Notes under the pieces: model-generated | Databases searched by the model: none | Told to the model about the DNA's origin: nothing | What the model saw: the letters and a program-made list of their open reading frames with translations, nothing else | Source of the DNA: Megamerina dolium | Lineage: Eukaryota > Arthropoda > Insecta > Diptera > Megamerinidae | Assembly (NCBI GenBank): GCA_963854835.1 | Contig: OY978526.1 | Coordinates: forward strand, 91,958,140-92,022,139 | DNA length: 64,000 nucleotides | Reading direction: 5' to 3' | Part shown: in pieces, positions 1 through 13,577 of the stretch | How the letters are laid out: the number at the start of each line of letters is the position of its first letter | How positions within the stretch are numbered: the first letter of the stretch is position 1 | Program-made: the position numbers and the translations under genes

Positions 1-1010
1 TTTTGTAATACACTATACGTGTCTGCAGCAAGTGAAATCTGTAAAAATGAATCACAATTGCTTTTCTATTTACGAGTAAGGTCTGGTCTTAAACATCATT
101 AGTTAAACCTTAAAACTTGTGTACATGACTCTTGATTTCATGAACCAGAAAACTCGCTAATAATTCAGATAACAAAAAAAAAAACAAAAGTTCCTATATA
201 CAATTTTGTATTTTTTTTTTTAGTTACTTATTCCATAGGCAGCAAAATAATTTGCATTAAAGTAGTTCATACTTTAATTAGCAAACAACAAATACAAATG
301 CTCTCGCTGCTGTACTCGTACATATGTACATATATTATAGGTGTGTGTATATATAAATTCATAAAAAAAGCCTCCAAGAAATACAAAAAAAAAACGTTCG
401 TGTATTTTAACAAGCAACAACAACAACAACATAACCTGTAGTACATATGTATTGTTATATACAACACAGTTTTTATGATCTTTTGTTTACGGCTGGCAAA
501 CATATCATGAAGAGAGATCTAAAAATATTTATGAATAAGAAAAGAGAAAAACAAGATAGTATTTTTACAATGGAGAAAGAGAGAGCAGCAAAACCAAGAG
601 TGTGACAGCTGGAGAGTGAGCTAGGGGATCAAATGAAAAATGTCAGATAACCTTTGTTATTTTGTTAAAATATGAAAATTTGATTTTATTATAAACCATT
701 TTCATATTTGAAACGGCAATTTTCCTATTTACAAAACGATGTTTTTAACTATGAAACTATTTTAAAAATGAATTTACAATTGTAATATAACATAATGGCT
801 GGAGGGCAAATGAGTAAATAAGTGTAAACCAGGGTTGCCACGAAAAAAAAAAAAAAATAATTTAACTTCTCCAAAAATTCTTGTCTCAACAGCAAATCTA
901 TATAGAATTTCTGTATTGAAAGAATTATTTTTTGTTTGTTTCCGTTTTAATAAGCAACTGCCCTGTAAAACACATTGTGCAATTACATAGAAGGAATTAG
1001 TATTAGTACA
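1..1010. other. Non-coding, nothing recognised
   Basis: AT-rich with short oligo-A and oligo-T runs and a (CAACAA) stretch near 417. No ORF with a known motif on either strand. Confidence 0.6.
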
Positions 1011-1015
1011 TAAAT

Positions 1016-2100
1016 ATCAGTCAGTCCATAAGTTCGTGCGTTATTTTTTCAATAGTTTCACAGTAGGCGCTTTTTGCGTACAAAAATGATTCGTGCATTC
1101 AACAAGTGATTTTAATCGAAGATAGAAGCACGCATTGTTATAAAATAAAATGGAGTATAAGCAGGCATATTTTGTATTTTGTGCTGTATAAAAGTGCTGC
1201 TGCTCCACGGAATACCGTACGTGCAAGGACTGCGTAAAAGTGGTTTTCCAAATTCCGAAGTGGTGATTGTGACGATGAGGATGCCCCACGCCCTGGTCGT
1301 CCTGAGGTCTTTATTTCCGACGCCTTGCTGGAACTCATGGAAGCTGAGCAAAGCTTGACAATCGATATTATAGCTGGAAGGAAGAGTTTACAGACACCTG
1401 GTTTAATTGGGCAAAGTTCCAAAGCTGGGAAAATGAGTCCCGCATAAACTTTCCGTCGCAAACCCTTAGCAGAGAGTGAATGTGTGAAATTGAAAATGGG
1501 AGTTTTTTGAATCGTATTGTTACTGGGGACGAAAAATGGATTCTTTACAATAATCTTGTTCGCACACGCCAGTGGTTAGATAAAGATGAAACACCATAAC
1601 CAACCCCCAGAGATGACCTTCACCTTAAGAAGATTCCCCTGACTATTTGGTGGGATATGGCCGGTATCGTTTGTTTTGATCAGCTGGAACCAAACCAGAC
1701 GTTCACAGCTGATTTTATTGCCATTAACTATCCAAACTGAATGAAGCACTTGAAAAAAATCGACCGTCTTTAGTCAATAGATGCAAAGTTTTGTTTCACC
1801 ACGACAACGCAAGACCGCATACCGCAAGACAGACCTTAGGCAAGCTGAACGAGCTCCGATAGGAGCTAATGCCGTATCCACCATACTCTCCGAATATTGT
1901 ATCTTGCGATTATCACCTTTTCCGTGGACTTCAGTCCCATTGAATAATTTTTCATCAACCTCAACTTTAGGATTCTCGTAGGATTGCTGTTGCAGCACAG
2001 CAACTATGGCATTGGTTTGACAGCAAAACATTGATAATGTAATATGCCCATAAGTGCCAGATATACTATTCGACCGTGCAAAAGTTACTTTTAATAACAT
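1016..2100 (+). mobile_element. Decayed mariner element
   Basis: The left end CAGTCAGTCCATAAGTTCGT matches a mariner terminal repeat. The interior carries broken transposase pieces on the + strand: DEDAPRPGRP at about 1275-1305, VTGDEKWI-like sequence at 1520-1550 and, in one frame at about 1790-1955, LFHHDNARPHTARQTLGKLN followed by a stop, then ELMPYPPYSP and DYHLFRGLQ. Several frameshifts and stops are present. The right terminal repeat was not found, so the 3' edge is approximate. Confidence 0.8.
1240..1950 (+). pseudogene. mariner transposase pseudogene
   Basis: Remains of a mariner transposase with the second catalytic Asp still present (HHDNARPH, about 1797-1820) and the PPYSP motif near 1883. 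The third catalytic region has diverged (NIVSCDYHLF instead of DLAPSDYHLF), and stops interrupt the frame at about 1859 and 1940. Confidence 0.75.
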
Positions 2101-2109
2101 TCAATTTTT

Positions 2110-3000
2110 GAATTCACTTAATTGCGATGGCAACACCATCATTTATGTGGCAACTCTGACTATAATATAAATTTATTGTTGGCTTAGTTGTTCTCTTATG
2201 GTATTTCGATGGGAGCAAGTATACAGTGTGGTTTAGTTAGTGATCGTGTGTGAAGTGGCTTAGATGAGCGCATGTAGTACTCGTATAATATGGAAGAGTT
2301 TGTGCTGCAATTACAATTTTAATATTCAATATAATTTTTAAAGTTGCTGTTGGATTTATATATCCATTATATTTGGTGTACGTGTACCTATTCGTATATA
2401 GTATACATAAATATTTGTGTGGTTAGATTTTCGATGAATATTTAATTTTTTATCAGAATCACAATTATGTGGTGCAATTTAATTGAAAAGCATATCTGTC
2501 TGTGTGTGCCTATCTCGTTGTATAAAAGCTCGCTCTCAATTCAGTGTATATGTATATATGTACATATGTTGCGTATTTCTTATACCATCACAATCATTCA
2601 GCATTTTTTTTTCTTTTGTTCAATTTAATATTAAAACTCTTGTTATCGTTCTTGTTGTTGGCGGTGGTGTTGCCATTCTTTGTTCATTACACGTTTGTGT
2701 GATTGTGTTGTGAATTTTTTCCATAACTTATTGTAGTGTATATTATTGGTTTTGTTGTTCTTTCATTGGAAACTGCTAATAAAATATATCAACAATAAAC
2801 GTTCGTTGTATGTATTTACGTCTTGAAGTTGTCATTGTGTTCTCATACATTCATTCGTTTGTGTAGTACATTTTAATGTTGCCAGCTTAATAATATTTTC
2901 TGTGGTTATGTTTGCCCGTATTGGCAAAAAGTTGCTGTTTTTTAACGTCTGAATGGTTGAATGATAGCAATTTTCCCGAACATCAGCACTTAAGGGGGGA
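2110..3000. other. Non-coding, nothing recognised
   Basis: T-rich on the + strand with TATGTACATATG motifs. Possibly a transcribed noncoding exon, but no splice or start signal stands out. Confidence 0.5.
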
Positions 3001-3660
3001 ATAGGGTTAATTCGTTTAAAATTCGTTTTTGTTATTTTTTTTTTATGAAACAGTTAAAATCTATTCCTCAAAACCAATGGCACATTATAGTATGACATTT
3101 GAAGAATATTGTGTAAAATTTTCATGGAGAAATATTAAAAAATATGACAATGGCAGCAATTATACTAGAGCATCTCGCAAAAAAGTTGAATTGCGGTGTC
3201 CCTCATAAATCGATGCTGGAACATCTGAAATCAAAAAAAATCAAAATTATATCGTTAGATAATCTCTTTGCCCATCGCGAAATTTCAATTTTTCACATTT
3301 GGGAACATTTTGAAAGAAAAAACGCGATTTTTTGCGAAAAAATCTGTTAATTTGTTTTTGTAAAATGAAAAATATTAACAAATTTGAAAGAAAACTCTAG
3401 CGTTACCTCGTAAATTATGTAGAGAAATAGTGTTCAAAATTTCAAAACGATCGGTGCAGTAGTTTTGAAGTTATGAGAGACACCGACTTTGAAAACATGA
3501 GTTGTGGGAAAAACGCTTTAAAGCTCAGCCTATACGCATGGAGTCAGTTGATCCCACAGGTATAAAAATAGTCATAACTTCGTCAATTTTGCTCCGATTG
3601 ACTTGAAATTTAGACACAAGATTCTTGAGAATTTTTTTTTTTTAATATCTCAAGTGTTAC
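3000..3660. repeat. Likely interspersed repeat of unknown class
   Basis: A moderately AT-rich block after AAGGGGGGAATAGGGTTAAT, with phrases such as AAAACGATCGGTGCAGTAGT and ATGAGAGACACCGACTTTGA that look like transposon-derived sequence. There is a 68-codon ORF at 3144-3350 with no recognised motif. No ends or target duplications were found. Confidence 0.3.
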
Positions 3661-3965
3661 TATGGCCCGTAGTTATAGCAAATACAAAATGACATTTTAA
3701 CAGTTTATAATGCGTTCTAAAATTAACACTGTTCCAAGTCTGTTACAGTTGCCATAAAATGAGAACTTAGTTTTCGAATGCATTCCAACTTTAACATCAC
3801 CCGAACCTGATTTTACATAGAACAGTCAAAATTGGAAATAATAAAGTGATTTCTCAGCACTCAGCAATATTAAAGTCTGTCAGGACATAAAGTATTCCGC
3901 TGTGGGGCTGCAACTGCCTCCAACGTTGAAATACTGCAAAGGTTCCCATCAAAAGCCTTAGGGGT

Positions 3966-4108
3966 GATTGTTGTTGTTGTTGTTGTAGTAGCAATAATAC
4001 GCAAATGCTTTGTTTTGTATTCTGATGAGTTGATTGATTGGACCTTGGTCGACCACGTGTCGATTGCTTCCGGTACGTAGACCCGTCCATTCTTGGGAAG
4101 CAAGGATG
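3966..4108 (-). repeat. (CAA)n-tailed interspersed repeat, minus strand
   Basis: The inverse of this stretch reads AAGAATGGACGGGTCTACGT, GTGGTCGACCAAGGTCCAAT, CTCATCAGAATACAAAACAA and ends in (CAA)n (seen here as TTG repeats at 3968-3986). It is the partner of the copy at 29788-29970. Confidence 0.65.
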
Positions 4109-4555
4109 ATTGTAAATGAGCCTTACTATGTCACAAACAGACGTCAAAATTGCCACAATCAAGAAATAAAGAAACATGCTGCATCGCACAGTCTAAGACT
4201 CCAAGCCAATTCAAACCTTTTAATATTTAGATTTAATTGCCAACCTAATCACCTTCACCCAACTGAAGAGAAAATCTACAAAGTGAAGTGTATTTAAAAA
4301 AAAATCCAATACTAAACTCGAAATTCAATAAATGTGTTTGTGGTTGACAGCTAATTCGTGTTACTTTACACAGGGTGGTTGATTTTTTAAAGAAAATTTT
4401 AAAATGGTGTAATTTACTTCTATTTGTGTGATCGTCGTTTAAATGACTATAATTACAAAAACAAAAAGTAAATGGTTCTCACTTAAAATGTGATTTTTAA
4501 CTAAAATTCATTTGATATTTTTTGATTATAACTACGGATCTAGTACTTAGACTTA

Positions 4556-5737
4556 TGCCCCTATTGCGGTTCACCACTCAACCCAGTTTGGTCGTCTTAG
4601 AGTCGACCCGACTTCAACAAGACCAAACTATTTTTTGGTATTGTGGTACACCACTGTTTTCGGTTGAAATTGTTATGGCGTTACCAGCCTAAAATATCAC
4701 TTATGACAGAAAAGTGGTCGATTAAAAGTAAAAATTAAGGAAATATACAATTGTGTTTTGCTGTGAAAATTATTTAAAATGGATATTAGTGTAAATTTGT
4801 TTTATGAAGATGAAAACGAAGACGCGAAAATTGATTTGCTACGCTTACGGAGAAAAATTCGTGATGACTCTAACCCTCTTGAACTACCTAGCGAAAAGTA
4901 TAAATATTGTTCAAAATAAATAAAAGCAAATAATAAATTTTTTTATAGATTTATTAGCTATTTTCGACTGAGCAAAGAGGCATTTTGCTTTTTGCTGGAT
5001 GACGTAAAAGACCATTTCAAGAAATCTGTGCGTGTCGTATCTATACCACCAATATTGAAATTGTGTGCTGCTCTTAGATTTTTCGCTGATGGAAGCTACC
5101 AGAAGAGCAGCGGCAATGACTTCAATATAGGAGTGGCTCAATCTACAATGTCACTTGTTTTAAAAGAAGTATTAGATGTATTGGAGACGAAACAGACGCT
5201 GCAAGGAGTATCAGAAATAATATAATGCGTTCTTTCCAAGCTCAATAAATTTATCTCTTATTTATTTTTTAAATTCATTTCAGTCTTTTTTGGTAAATGG
5301 AAGATAACTTAAATTATTTAAAAAAAAAATCTTATTTTCTTAGATTCACGTCTACTTTGTTAGCTTGGATTCTGGTCCATTAGTTGAACAAGCCTCTCAA
5401 ATTGAGCTTTGGTTGTAATTCTTAAACTTCTGAAAATGTATAAAATGTTGAGAAATTACAATATGAAGCCAAGCTAATTATTACTTACGATCTCTCCATT
5501 ATTTTTGGCTTTATTAGTTTAAAGTAAACTGCAACTGATGCAAACACAACTGCTTATGAGCAGTGGTGTATATTTAACGTGCTTGTCGACCAAACTGAAA
5601 CAGAGTTGCAAACGGCAATACCACAAAAATAATGAACACAATCAAAAAAATCAGCCGCCAGTCGAGTTGAGAACGGCAATATGAATTTCTCGACGGCGAC
5701 CAAACTGTTACAAAAGTTGTGAACCGCAATAGGGGCA
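4556..5737 (+). mobile_element. PIF/Harbinger-type element, internally deleted
   Basis: The terminal repeats TGCCCCTATTGCGGTTCAC (19 bp) are perfect inverted copies at 4556-4574 and 5719-5737. Each end is flanked by TTA (4553-4555 and 5738-5740), the 3-bp target duplication of PIF/Harbinger. Subterminal CAGTTTGGTCG motifs recur near both ends. It encodes only the N-terminal part of a transposase. Confidence 0.92.
4779..5225 (+). pseudogene. Truncated Harbinger transposase (HARBI1-like N-terminus), two exons
   Basis: Exon 1, 4779-4897, reads MDISVNLFYEDENEDAKIDL and ends ELPSEK at a GTATAA donor. Exon 2, 4949-5225, starts FISYFRLSKEAFCFLLDDVK and continues SVRVVSIPPILKLCAALRFF, then ADGSYQKSSGNDFNIGVAQS and TMSLVLKEVLDVLE before a stop. 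Phases agree (AA|A). The N-terminal helical domain resembles HARBI1-like transposases, but the DDE catalytic half and the companion MADF/Myb-like gene are missing. About 131 aa against a usual 350-400. Non-autonomous. Confidence 0.85.
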
Positions 5738-6609
5738 TTAACTTATTGGGATCAGATTCCTAAACAACTTGCGGGTTGTTTGTTTTTATCGCAACATATG
5801 GCATTAGAATGTAATTTTAAAAGTAAATTTTATATTATAGTTATGTCAATGCTTCTTTTGTCTCCACTGCTTACACGCTTCCACAGAACTTTTTGTATGA
5901 CAATTTAATTCTGCATAGATGTCTGGCAACAATGTTTCATATTCATACATACTTGTGCATATGTATAGGTATACAACGCACAAACGTTACAATGATACGT
6001 CAGTTGTGTTGTTCATTCCCAAGTTCGCTAGTTCATTCGTTCATTCGTTAAATTATCTTGTGTGACTCGTTCTTGTGTTTAATTTTGTATAGTGTTTTTT
6101 TTTTTATAAAATTTATTTGAGCTCATTTTTATTTACATATTTATTGGTAATTTATATTATTTTATTGTATGTTTACCATTGCTATTAAATAATTAAATAT
6201 ATGTGAACACACAATTTCACTTTAAGCAAAATTCCGAACAAATATTGTAAGTTTTATTATTGAAGTATGAGTCACTCGAAGTTTATGAAATCTACTTGTG
6301 GATCGAACATTTGACGAATACATCGCATTCCGTTGTTTCTTTACGGGCTACGCACTACCATATCTGGGTCCGTTATCATTGATATCATAACATTCTCGGA
6401 GTTGAAAAATTATACTCGGTATTTTCGACGTACGGACTGATTGATTGTTGTACGTCTTTCGGCAACTGTCGGTTACAAGATTCGTTTTTGAGAACGTGGC
6501 GACCTCCGTTTTGTCATTTTTAATACCTTTTGTCACAGAAGTTGTGGGACATGACAGTTAGAGAGAGTTAACTTGACAAGTCATATTACCATTTTTTTCA
6601 ACATTGTTT

Positions 6610-6895
6610 GCGAGCATCATTTGTAATTATGAAATCCAAAATCAGCGAGACTATAAAATATTTTACCGTCAAATTGTCTTCAGTGATAACGTGCACTTTT
6701 GGCTCAGTGAATTTGTGAATAAGCAAAATTGCCATTTTAGAATGACACATAAATCGACACGGTAGTGTGCACACTGTAAAATGAACTAATTGGTATGGTT
6801 TGTAGAACGGATGCATAATCTGGCCAGACTTCTTCAGAACGAAGTGTAAGATTATTTCCAGCACACTGGCCTCCAAGATCATGTGATTTGATTTG
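6610..6895 (+). pseudogene. Relic of a Tc1/mariner-superfamily (IS630-type) transposase
   Basis: In one frame (about 6672-6755) VFSDNVHFWLSEFVNKQNCH recalls the FSDEAHFWL-GYVNKQNCR motif of insect IS630-type transposases. In another frame near 6865, HWPPRSCDL recalls NWPPRSCDLTPLDY of the same proteins. The middle part between them is shortened and frames are broken. It lies directly beside a (GATA)n-tailed SINE. Confidence 0.6.
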
Positions 6896-6940
6896 ACGGT
6901 AGATAATATTATTTAGATAGATAGATAGATAGATAATATG

Positions 6941-7281
6941 TTTCACTTATAAGCCCCGCAGGGCTCTTTGGTTGAGCTTCTCTTCCATTACTGTTGTGCG
7001 TGTTAAATTTCGGACAGTATTAGAAGTGATCTACTTATTTTAGCCGGTTCCAAACGGCAGAACTCTTTTTTCTTAGCTTTTTCACAGAGTTCTTTTAAAA
7101 GCTTTTCCATGGCAAATTCTTACTGGCGGAAGAATTGCCAATTGCTTGCCGACAGGTGGGCACCGTTCGAAAGAAAAATCTTTTCGATATTAAATTTGTT
7201 ATGCTTCAGCCGGGGATTGAACCCACGACCTACAGATCAGGAGGCAAGCCCATACCATAAGTGTACGATTTGATGCCCACC
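6941..7281 (-). mobile_element. tRNA-derived SINE, near full length, minus strand
   Basis: Read on the minus strand, a tRNA-like head (diverged) with a B-box-like GGGTTCAATCCCCGGC (about 7200-7215) is followed by the family body (ATTTAATATCGAAAAGATTT, then CCCACCTGTCGGCAAGCAAT) and the 3' end GGGCTTATAAGTGAAACAT. A run of GATA repeats (6913-6937) lies at the 3' end as a tail. Confidence 0.82.
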
Positions 7282-7570
7282 TAGACGATTAGAGTGCTGT
7301 AGCTGCTTCTCATACTCTATTATCTCCATTACAATTCCAAAGCGAACTCTGTCACTGAATGACAGTGTAATAATAGAATCTAAGAGTGAAGAACTGTTTC
7401 TCTATAAATCAGTAAAATAATGCTTCATCCGCATTACAGATAGCTACTATCCGAGAATATTGTATTCTAATGCAGTGTACATAAATATACACTTTTATTT
7501 TGACGTGTAGTTATTCGTTAACCATATTTAAAAACCATAGAACTGCTGACTGTGAATTTGGTTCGATATA

Positions 7571-7590
7571 TGCTGCTGCTGCTGCTGCTG
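7571..7590. repeat. (CTG)n microsatellite
   Basis: TGCTGCTGCTGCTGCTGCTG, non-coding here. Confidence 0.8.
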
Positions 7591-8466
7591 TCAGAATATT
7601 ATCGTAATTTTACGATTATTATTTGATGCATGGAATATACGTATTTATCGCATGACTTGTTTATTATTAAGGACACTTACCTGTAGTATTAAATGATTTC
7701 AGTATGAACTTGAAATAGTAGCAGCAGCAATAAGTACACGAAGCAGCATTAATTGCACTGTGTGCAGTGTGACATTAACGATTTATTAATCATCGTTTAG
7801 TGTTTATATGATAAACTTGTTTTTTTTTTATTGTATTATACGTATTATTGTAAATACGATTCTATTGTGGTAATACTAGCAAAGCACAATTTTTCGAAAT
7901 AATACATATTATATACTTATGTACAGATGCAATGTCAATATTTCGTAATTTCGTAATTATTGCATGTGCTTAACGAATTTACTTTAGTTGGTTAATTTTA
8001 TAAATGTCTGATGAAAATAGTTGACCTTGCACCTTCATGAGTTCATTTCCATGTAAATTTCCAATAAATTTATAGAAGATAAATGTCATCTTACGTTGAC
8101 ATCTGTTTTGCTTGCTCGGCTATAATGATTACCATAATAATTATCAGAATTTAGTAGTTAAATTTTTACTAAATGTATACGTTATAGTTGTACACAATCA
8201 AAATTTTTATCATATCCTTTCATTTGTATTTCTTTTATTCAATATGTCGTGCGTACGATTCACTTACGTAACGCACAATAACCCCATATACTATACTAAG
8301 GTAGAAACAACAATAATATGCCATTTGATTTGCACGAATTACAAAAATGTGTATTATGTAAATTACAGTACGTACTAATTATATAGTAGACAGTATATGT
8401 CCTTAACATTGAGGAAAACGTTAATGTGTGAGCTTTTAAAGGTCATTGAACTTTACACTGCGAAAA

Positions 8467-8468
<2 letters not shown>

Positions 8469-8549
<81 letters not shown>
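8469..8549. repeat. (TA)n microsatellite, about 80 bp
   Basis: Almost pure TA repeat. It creates Tyr-Ile ORFs on both strands that are not genes. Confidence 0.95.
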
Positions 8550-8553
<4 letters not shown>

Positions 8554-10183
8554 CATTTAATGTGTCTGAATCTGCTAACAAACACATTCAAATTTAACCA
8601 TGAAGAGGAAACGTACATATTTAGTACATAATCACATTAAAGTGCCTCACTTGCCGTCTAAAAATTAACCTTGATATAGTTTATGATGATTTCCAAAATA
8701 TTTTGGCTACAACCGAAACGACCGTCAAACAAATGATCACAATTAATAACAATTCAAAAAGCTTGCAATCATATTTTTAGAATATTTGTGGACATTCTCG
8801 TAGTAATGAGCTTTCATTACCGTTTAAATAATTTTAACAATTTCAATAACTTAGTGATTTCTCATTTGTTCTTCTTCGTTTCCAAGTCGAAGTATTCAAC
8901 TACATCGCTATTACAGTTTTTAAAGCTTATGTTACCGAAATATTTCACATACGTAACGGTCAAAGAGCTACACATATCTTAAAGTCAAAAAAAAAAAAAT
9001 AACAATAATTGTAAAATATATTTTACAAAAATATTGGATGATTTATTAGATCTTTGGAAATTGTAAGCTTTAAAATAATCCGTTTAATATTGAAAAAGAT
9101 ATATTACACGAGCACCTATTCGGTCACATACAGGTTAATAACGAACATGTGCAAAATGAATAAAGCAAAAAAGAACAAAATTTTGCCATTTTTTTTTATT
9201 TATTGATGGCTTTAAGCCTACAACAATAAAGTGTGTGTCTATGTGTATGTGTGAGTGAGAGAATCTAGAATGACCTTGACTCTAAATGCGCATAATAAAT
9301 GTGTACATAGTAAAAATATAAAACTGGAAAACATAGAGCACATAAGTAAAGAGAAACGTTTATAAACAAAAACTAATTCGAATGGGCAACATATTCTATC
9401 AGCTGTTGACAGACTTATCGATTGCAAATCGTTTTAGAATACACAAACATTATGAAATCTAATATGAGTATTGTGTTTGCGTTGAAATGTCTGTGTTGTT
9501 GTATACATTTATTTGTATATTGTTTGCAAACCATTGAGGTTCTTGGGATCATCCTTCCTATACGTCTTGTGTGGATCAGTGAATAAGGTTGTATGTATGC
9601 ATGTGTAGCACTTTGAGAATTTAAATAAAAACTATTATTTAACAAATTATTAAAATTGGTCAATGTTTAGTTTAAAATTGGAAAAATAACATACTCCTTA
9701 AATCAAATGTTACATTATTGTATTATATCATCTGTTTAAATTGAGTACAATGAGAAATTTTTGGCACATGAAAAAATTATTATTATTTTTAATGCATCAT
9801 TAACGAAAAACCCTGAAAAGTAGTAAAAAGAAATAGTCATATATACCCTATTAGTTGTATATTTAATTTTGTTTTTTTTTTTTTTGCTGCTAATGCTGAT
9901 GTTGCTGTGTTGCTTGTCTCACTAACAAACAAATAAAAACTATAGAAATTATTATTCATTTTGCTGTTGTATGCATATTGTTATATGACAGTTCACTCCT
10001 TTAAGCCACTTTATATAACACTTATAGCTTGTTGTCGTCGTTATTATTTGTTCTGCATACAAGAAGTAGTTGCGTTTTTATCATAATAATTGTTCCGATA
10101 AAAAAAAAAAATTGTTAATAATTAACCATATATGGGTTCAATATAATTATGATTTAAACGTTACTAATCTTAGTAAGTGTACG

Positions 10184-10588
<405 letters not shown>

Positions 10589-10829
10589 AATTAATATAAA
10601 GTTACATATACATACATACATATGTATGTAGTACATATGTATATGAAAAACTTATAGCAAATATTTTTCTCGTTTTTTTCATTTTTCTCTATATTTCAAT
10701 TGTTATTTTTTTCTCTCTTTCTCTAATTTTAGATTGTTTTATTGCATTATTTGGTGGTTTTGGTAAATGTTGCAACAAAAAAAAAATGAAATAAATCAAT
10801 ATTAACATCTGTATATCAATACATACTAC

Positions 10830-10861
<32 letters not shown>

Positions 10862-12183
10862 ATTACCTACTCACATCTTTTACATGTATATCTAGTTAAT
10901 GCATTATTAGTTTATAAGTATAAGCAAACAAACAACCAAACAAAACCGAGTGATTATTAATATATTTGTACCTGTACTATAACATAAATAAAAATGTAAA
11001 AGAGAAGAATCTACATTACCACTAGTATGTAATTTTTTTTTTTAACAACTACATATAATCACAATTACACTGGTGGCCAATTATTTCAGACTTAAATTTA
11101 TAATTCATTCTTAAAAACTAAATATTTCCTTTCCCAGTTTTCTTCTTAAACGTTTTCATTTCACTCAAGCACATTGATGTTGTAATTTTCGGAATAATTT
11201 TGCAAAATATGTAGAAAGTAGAAGTCGTTTTTTAAATTTTGTAGCCAAAACAAAAATTGTGTTTCTCAAATTAATTGGAAAATTGTGAAATTTTTAAATC
11301 ATATTGTATAATATTTGTACAATAAATATGTAGAATGTCAATTTTCAACTTCAATACCAATAACCAATGCTTCTTTTAGCAAATTCGTATTGAAACTTAC
11401 TTGTTGCTATATATTTCTGCTTATGAGGCCACATATTTGAATGCATACGATACACACTGGTTGACAATTGGACAATATTTATGTTACATTTTTTATAGTG
11501 TATTCACTGCTACTACGACCATACTACATCAACAACAATTACTACTACTATTACTACTACTACCATTACTACTACTGCTACTACCACTACTACTCACATA
11601 TACACACACATTTACTTTGATTGTTACAAAAACAAATCCTGTTAGCATTGCTGCTATAATTATAAATATTTTATATACTTTTATTATATTATACATGTAA
11701 CTTTTACTACTAATATCATCATTGTATACATATTGTGATTTAGCGATGTATTTTGATAACTTAATTAAAAAGCCACATTTACTAGATAATATATTTATAG
11801 TATTCTCTCCGACTGTGATATTGTGTTTTTTTTTTGTTTTTGTTTTTTCTGTTAAGTAGTGTAATGTCGAACATTTTATTAACACCGATTCTATTAGCTT
11901 TTAAGCATTTTTGTATAATTGTTATTGCCAAATGAACGCAAAAAAAAAATACATACGCATACTACATATTTATATCAAGTCGAACAAAAAGAAGAAAAAA
12001 ATAATCAATAAATCAATTATATGTAATTGTCTTCTTTTCGATTTCATTCATCATAATATTACTTAATTCTTCTTCATAGTTAATTTTTTTTTTTGAATTT
12101 TATTTGTATTCACTTTGAAAAACATTTGTGCACTATCCTTTCAACTACCAACTACTGATTGTTTTAGTCCCTTCTATCGCATC

Positions 12184-12223
12184 ACACACACACACACACA
12201 GACGCACACACACACACACACAC
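12184..12223. repeat. (CA)n microsatellite
   Basis: CA repeat with one GACG interruption. Confidence 0.85.
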
Positions 12224-12519
12224 ATTTTCCACACTCATTTTAAATAATATTAATTTACTGCGAATATGTGGGTGCAGCTTGTTTATATTGTATAACTTTG
12301 CATGTTATTATTTTACACAATACACCGCAAAACCAAATTGGCAACACATTTTCGTAGTGTATCCCGTTGTTACGATCTTATAAATTTTCCGACTTATACA
12401 TATATTTGTTAATAGAATAGAACATTTACTAACTCACATATTCTTCAAATTCTAAATTGGGATGAATTATTAAATTGGAATTATTTAAAATAACGGCATA
12501 AAAGGGTGTGAAACGGAAA

Positions 12520-13250
12520 TTGACAAATAACTCCATAGCTACCCAGAAGTCGCCTCTAGAGTGGCAAATAATATATGAACGATTGCCATCTGTTTTTTTG
12601 CCCAAAACACATTATGCTATCTCTATTTCCACGCATTAGATTGATTGTAGAGCAGGAACCAGTCAAGATAGACCTATTGTGACACACTCTGTAAATTTAC
12701 AAGCACTCCTTAAGTCTTGTATTCACTAGAAATTCAAAGACATCTTTAGGAGACATGTCCGCTATGTCTGACGGTTCTAGTTAATAACTACTTAAATAAC
12801 GAAGCCTGGTCCATATAAGACCATTACAGTGACAAAGCAGATGTTCAGCTGTTTCTTCCTCTTCGTTACATAAACTACAGAAATAGTTTTGACTTATCCT
12901 CATATTGTGTAGATGTTTCATTACTCTGCAATGTTCGTTCAAGAATCCCGTGATAATGCGAATACCAGTCCGGGTCAAGTTCAGTACTGCAGCAGTTCTC
13001 TTGTGTGAACGGTGTTGCATCTCCACGCATTAGGGTGCTCTTTTACAAAATTGATGTTTTTTTATAAGCGTGACCGATCCCATTTAACTTTTCACCAATC
13101 ATGCTCACTCTACGTAGGGGACTTCTATACAAAATTAAACGAAAGACACCTGAAATGTGGCAAATATACCCATAGCTGCCCAGAATTTGCTTCTAGAGGG
13201 ATGAATCGTGAGGACTACCATTGCTAACATAACCTAACCTACTTGCCTTG
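12520..13250 (+). repeat. Direct repeats flanking the LINE relic
   Basis: CAAATAACTCCATAGCTACC ... CCTCTAGAG (about 12523-12562) and CAAATATACCCATAGCTGCC ... CTTCTAGAGG (about 13161-13200) are about 40-bp direct repeats. The second is followed by CATAACCTAACCT. Their relation to the LINE between them is unclear. Confidence 0.5.
12690..13026 (-). pseudogene. Non-LTR retrotransposon (LINE) 3' coding relic
   Basis: On the minus strand 12781-13026 encodes LNLTRTGIRIITGFLNEHCR, then HLHNMRISQNYFCSLCNEEE ending ETAEHLLCHCNGL. Its C-x2-C ... H-x3-C pattern is the terminal zinc-finger-like motif after the RNase H domain of several insect LINEs. Downstream of a stop, about 12690-12775 reads LEPSDIADMSPKDVFEFL in another frame, again LINE C-terminal-like. 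Only the 3' end of the element is left. Confidence 0.7.
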
Positions 13251-13577
13251 TATCTCCACTCCATAGGAGACTCCTGTAACAATTTAATTTTACTTTTCAA
13301 CATTTTTTCTGAACCATACAGACTGCTATAAGAAAGCTCCTATAAAAATGGACGAAAAAGAAAACACAATATTTTTTTTTTCGTATGGTCGATACCCTTC
13401 AATAGCAAGCCTACTCCTTAAGCTCTCATGAGATGCTCCTTTGTCGAAATTAATCAAAATAGTAGCAAACTTTCTTGGGAATTTTTTATCCCAAACAATT
13501 GCACTGTTTCCTTATTCGGCATTTAACTGTTTGCTATCATTATTGAAATGAATTCAATTTATGTAGATATTGAAACA

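Noticed and set aside
6348..6536. 62-codon minus-strand ORF
   Set aside because: No recognisable motif, and the region borders a transposon relic; kept out as unsupported.
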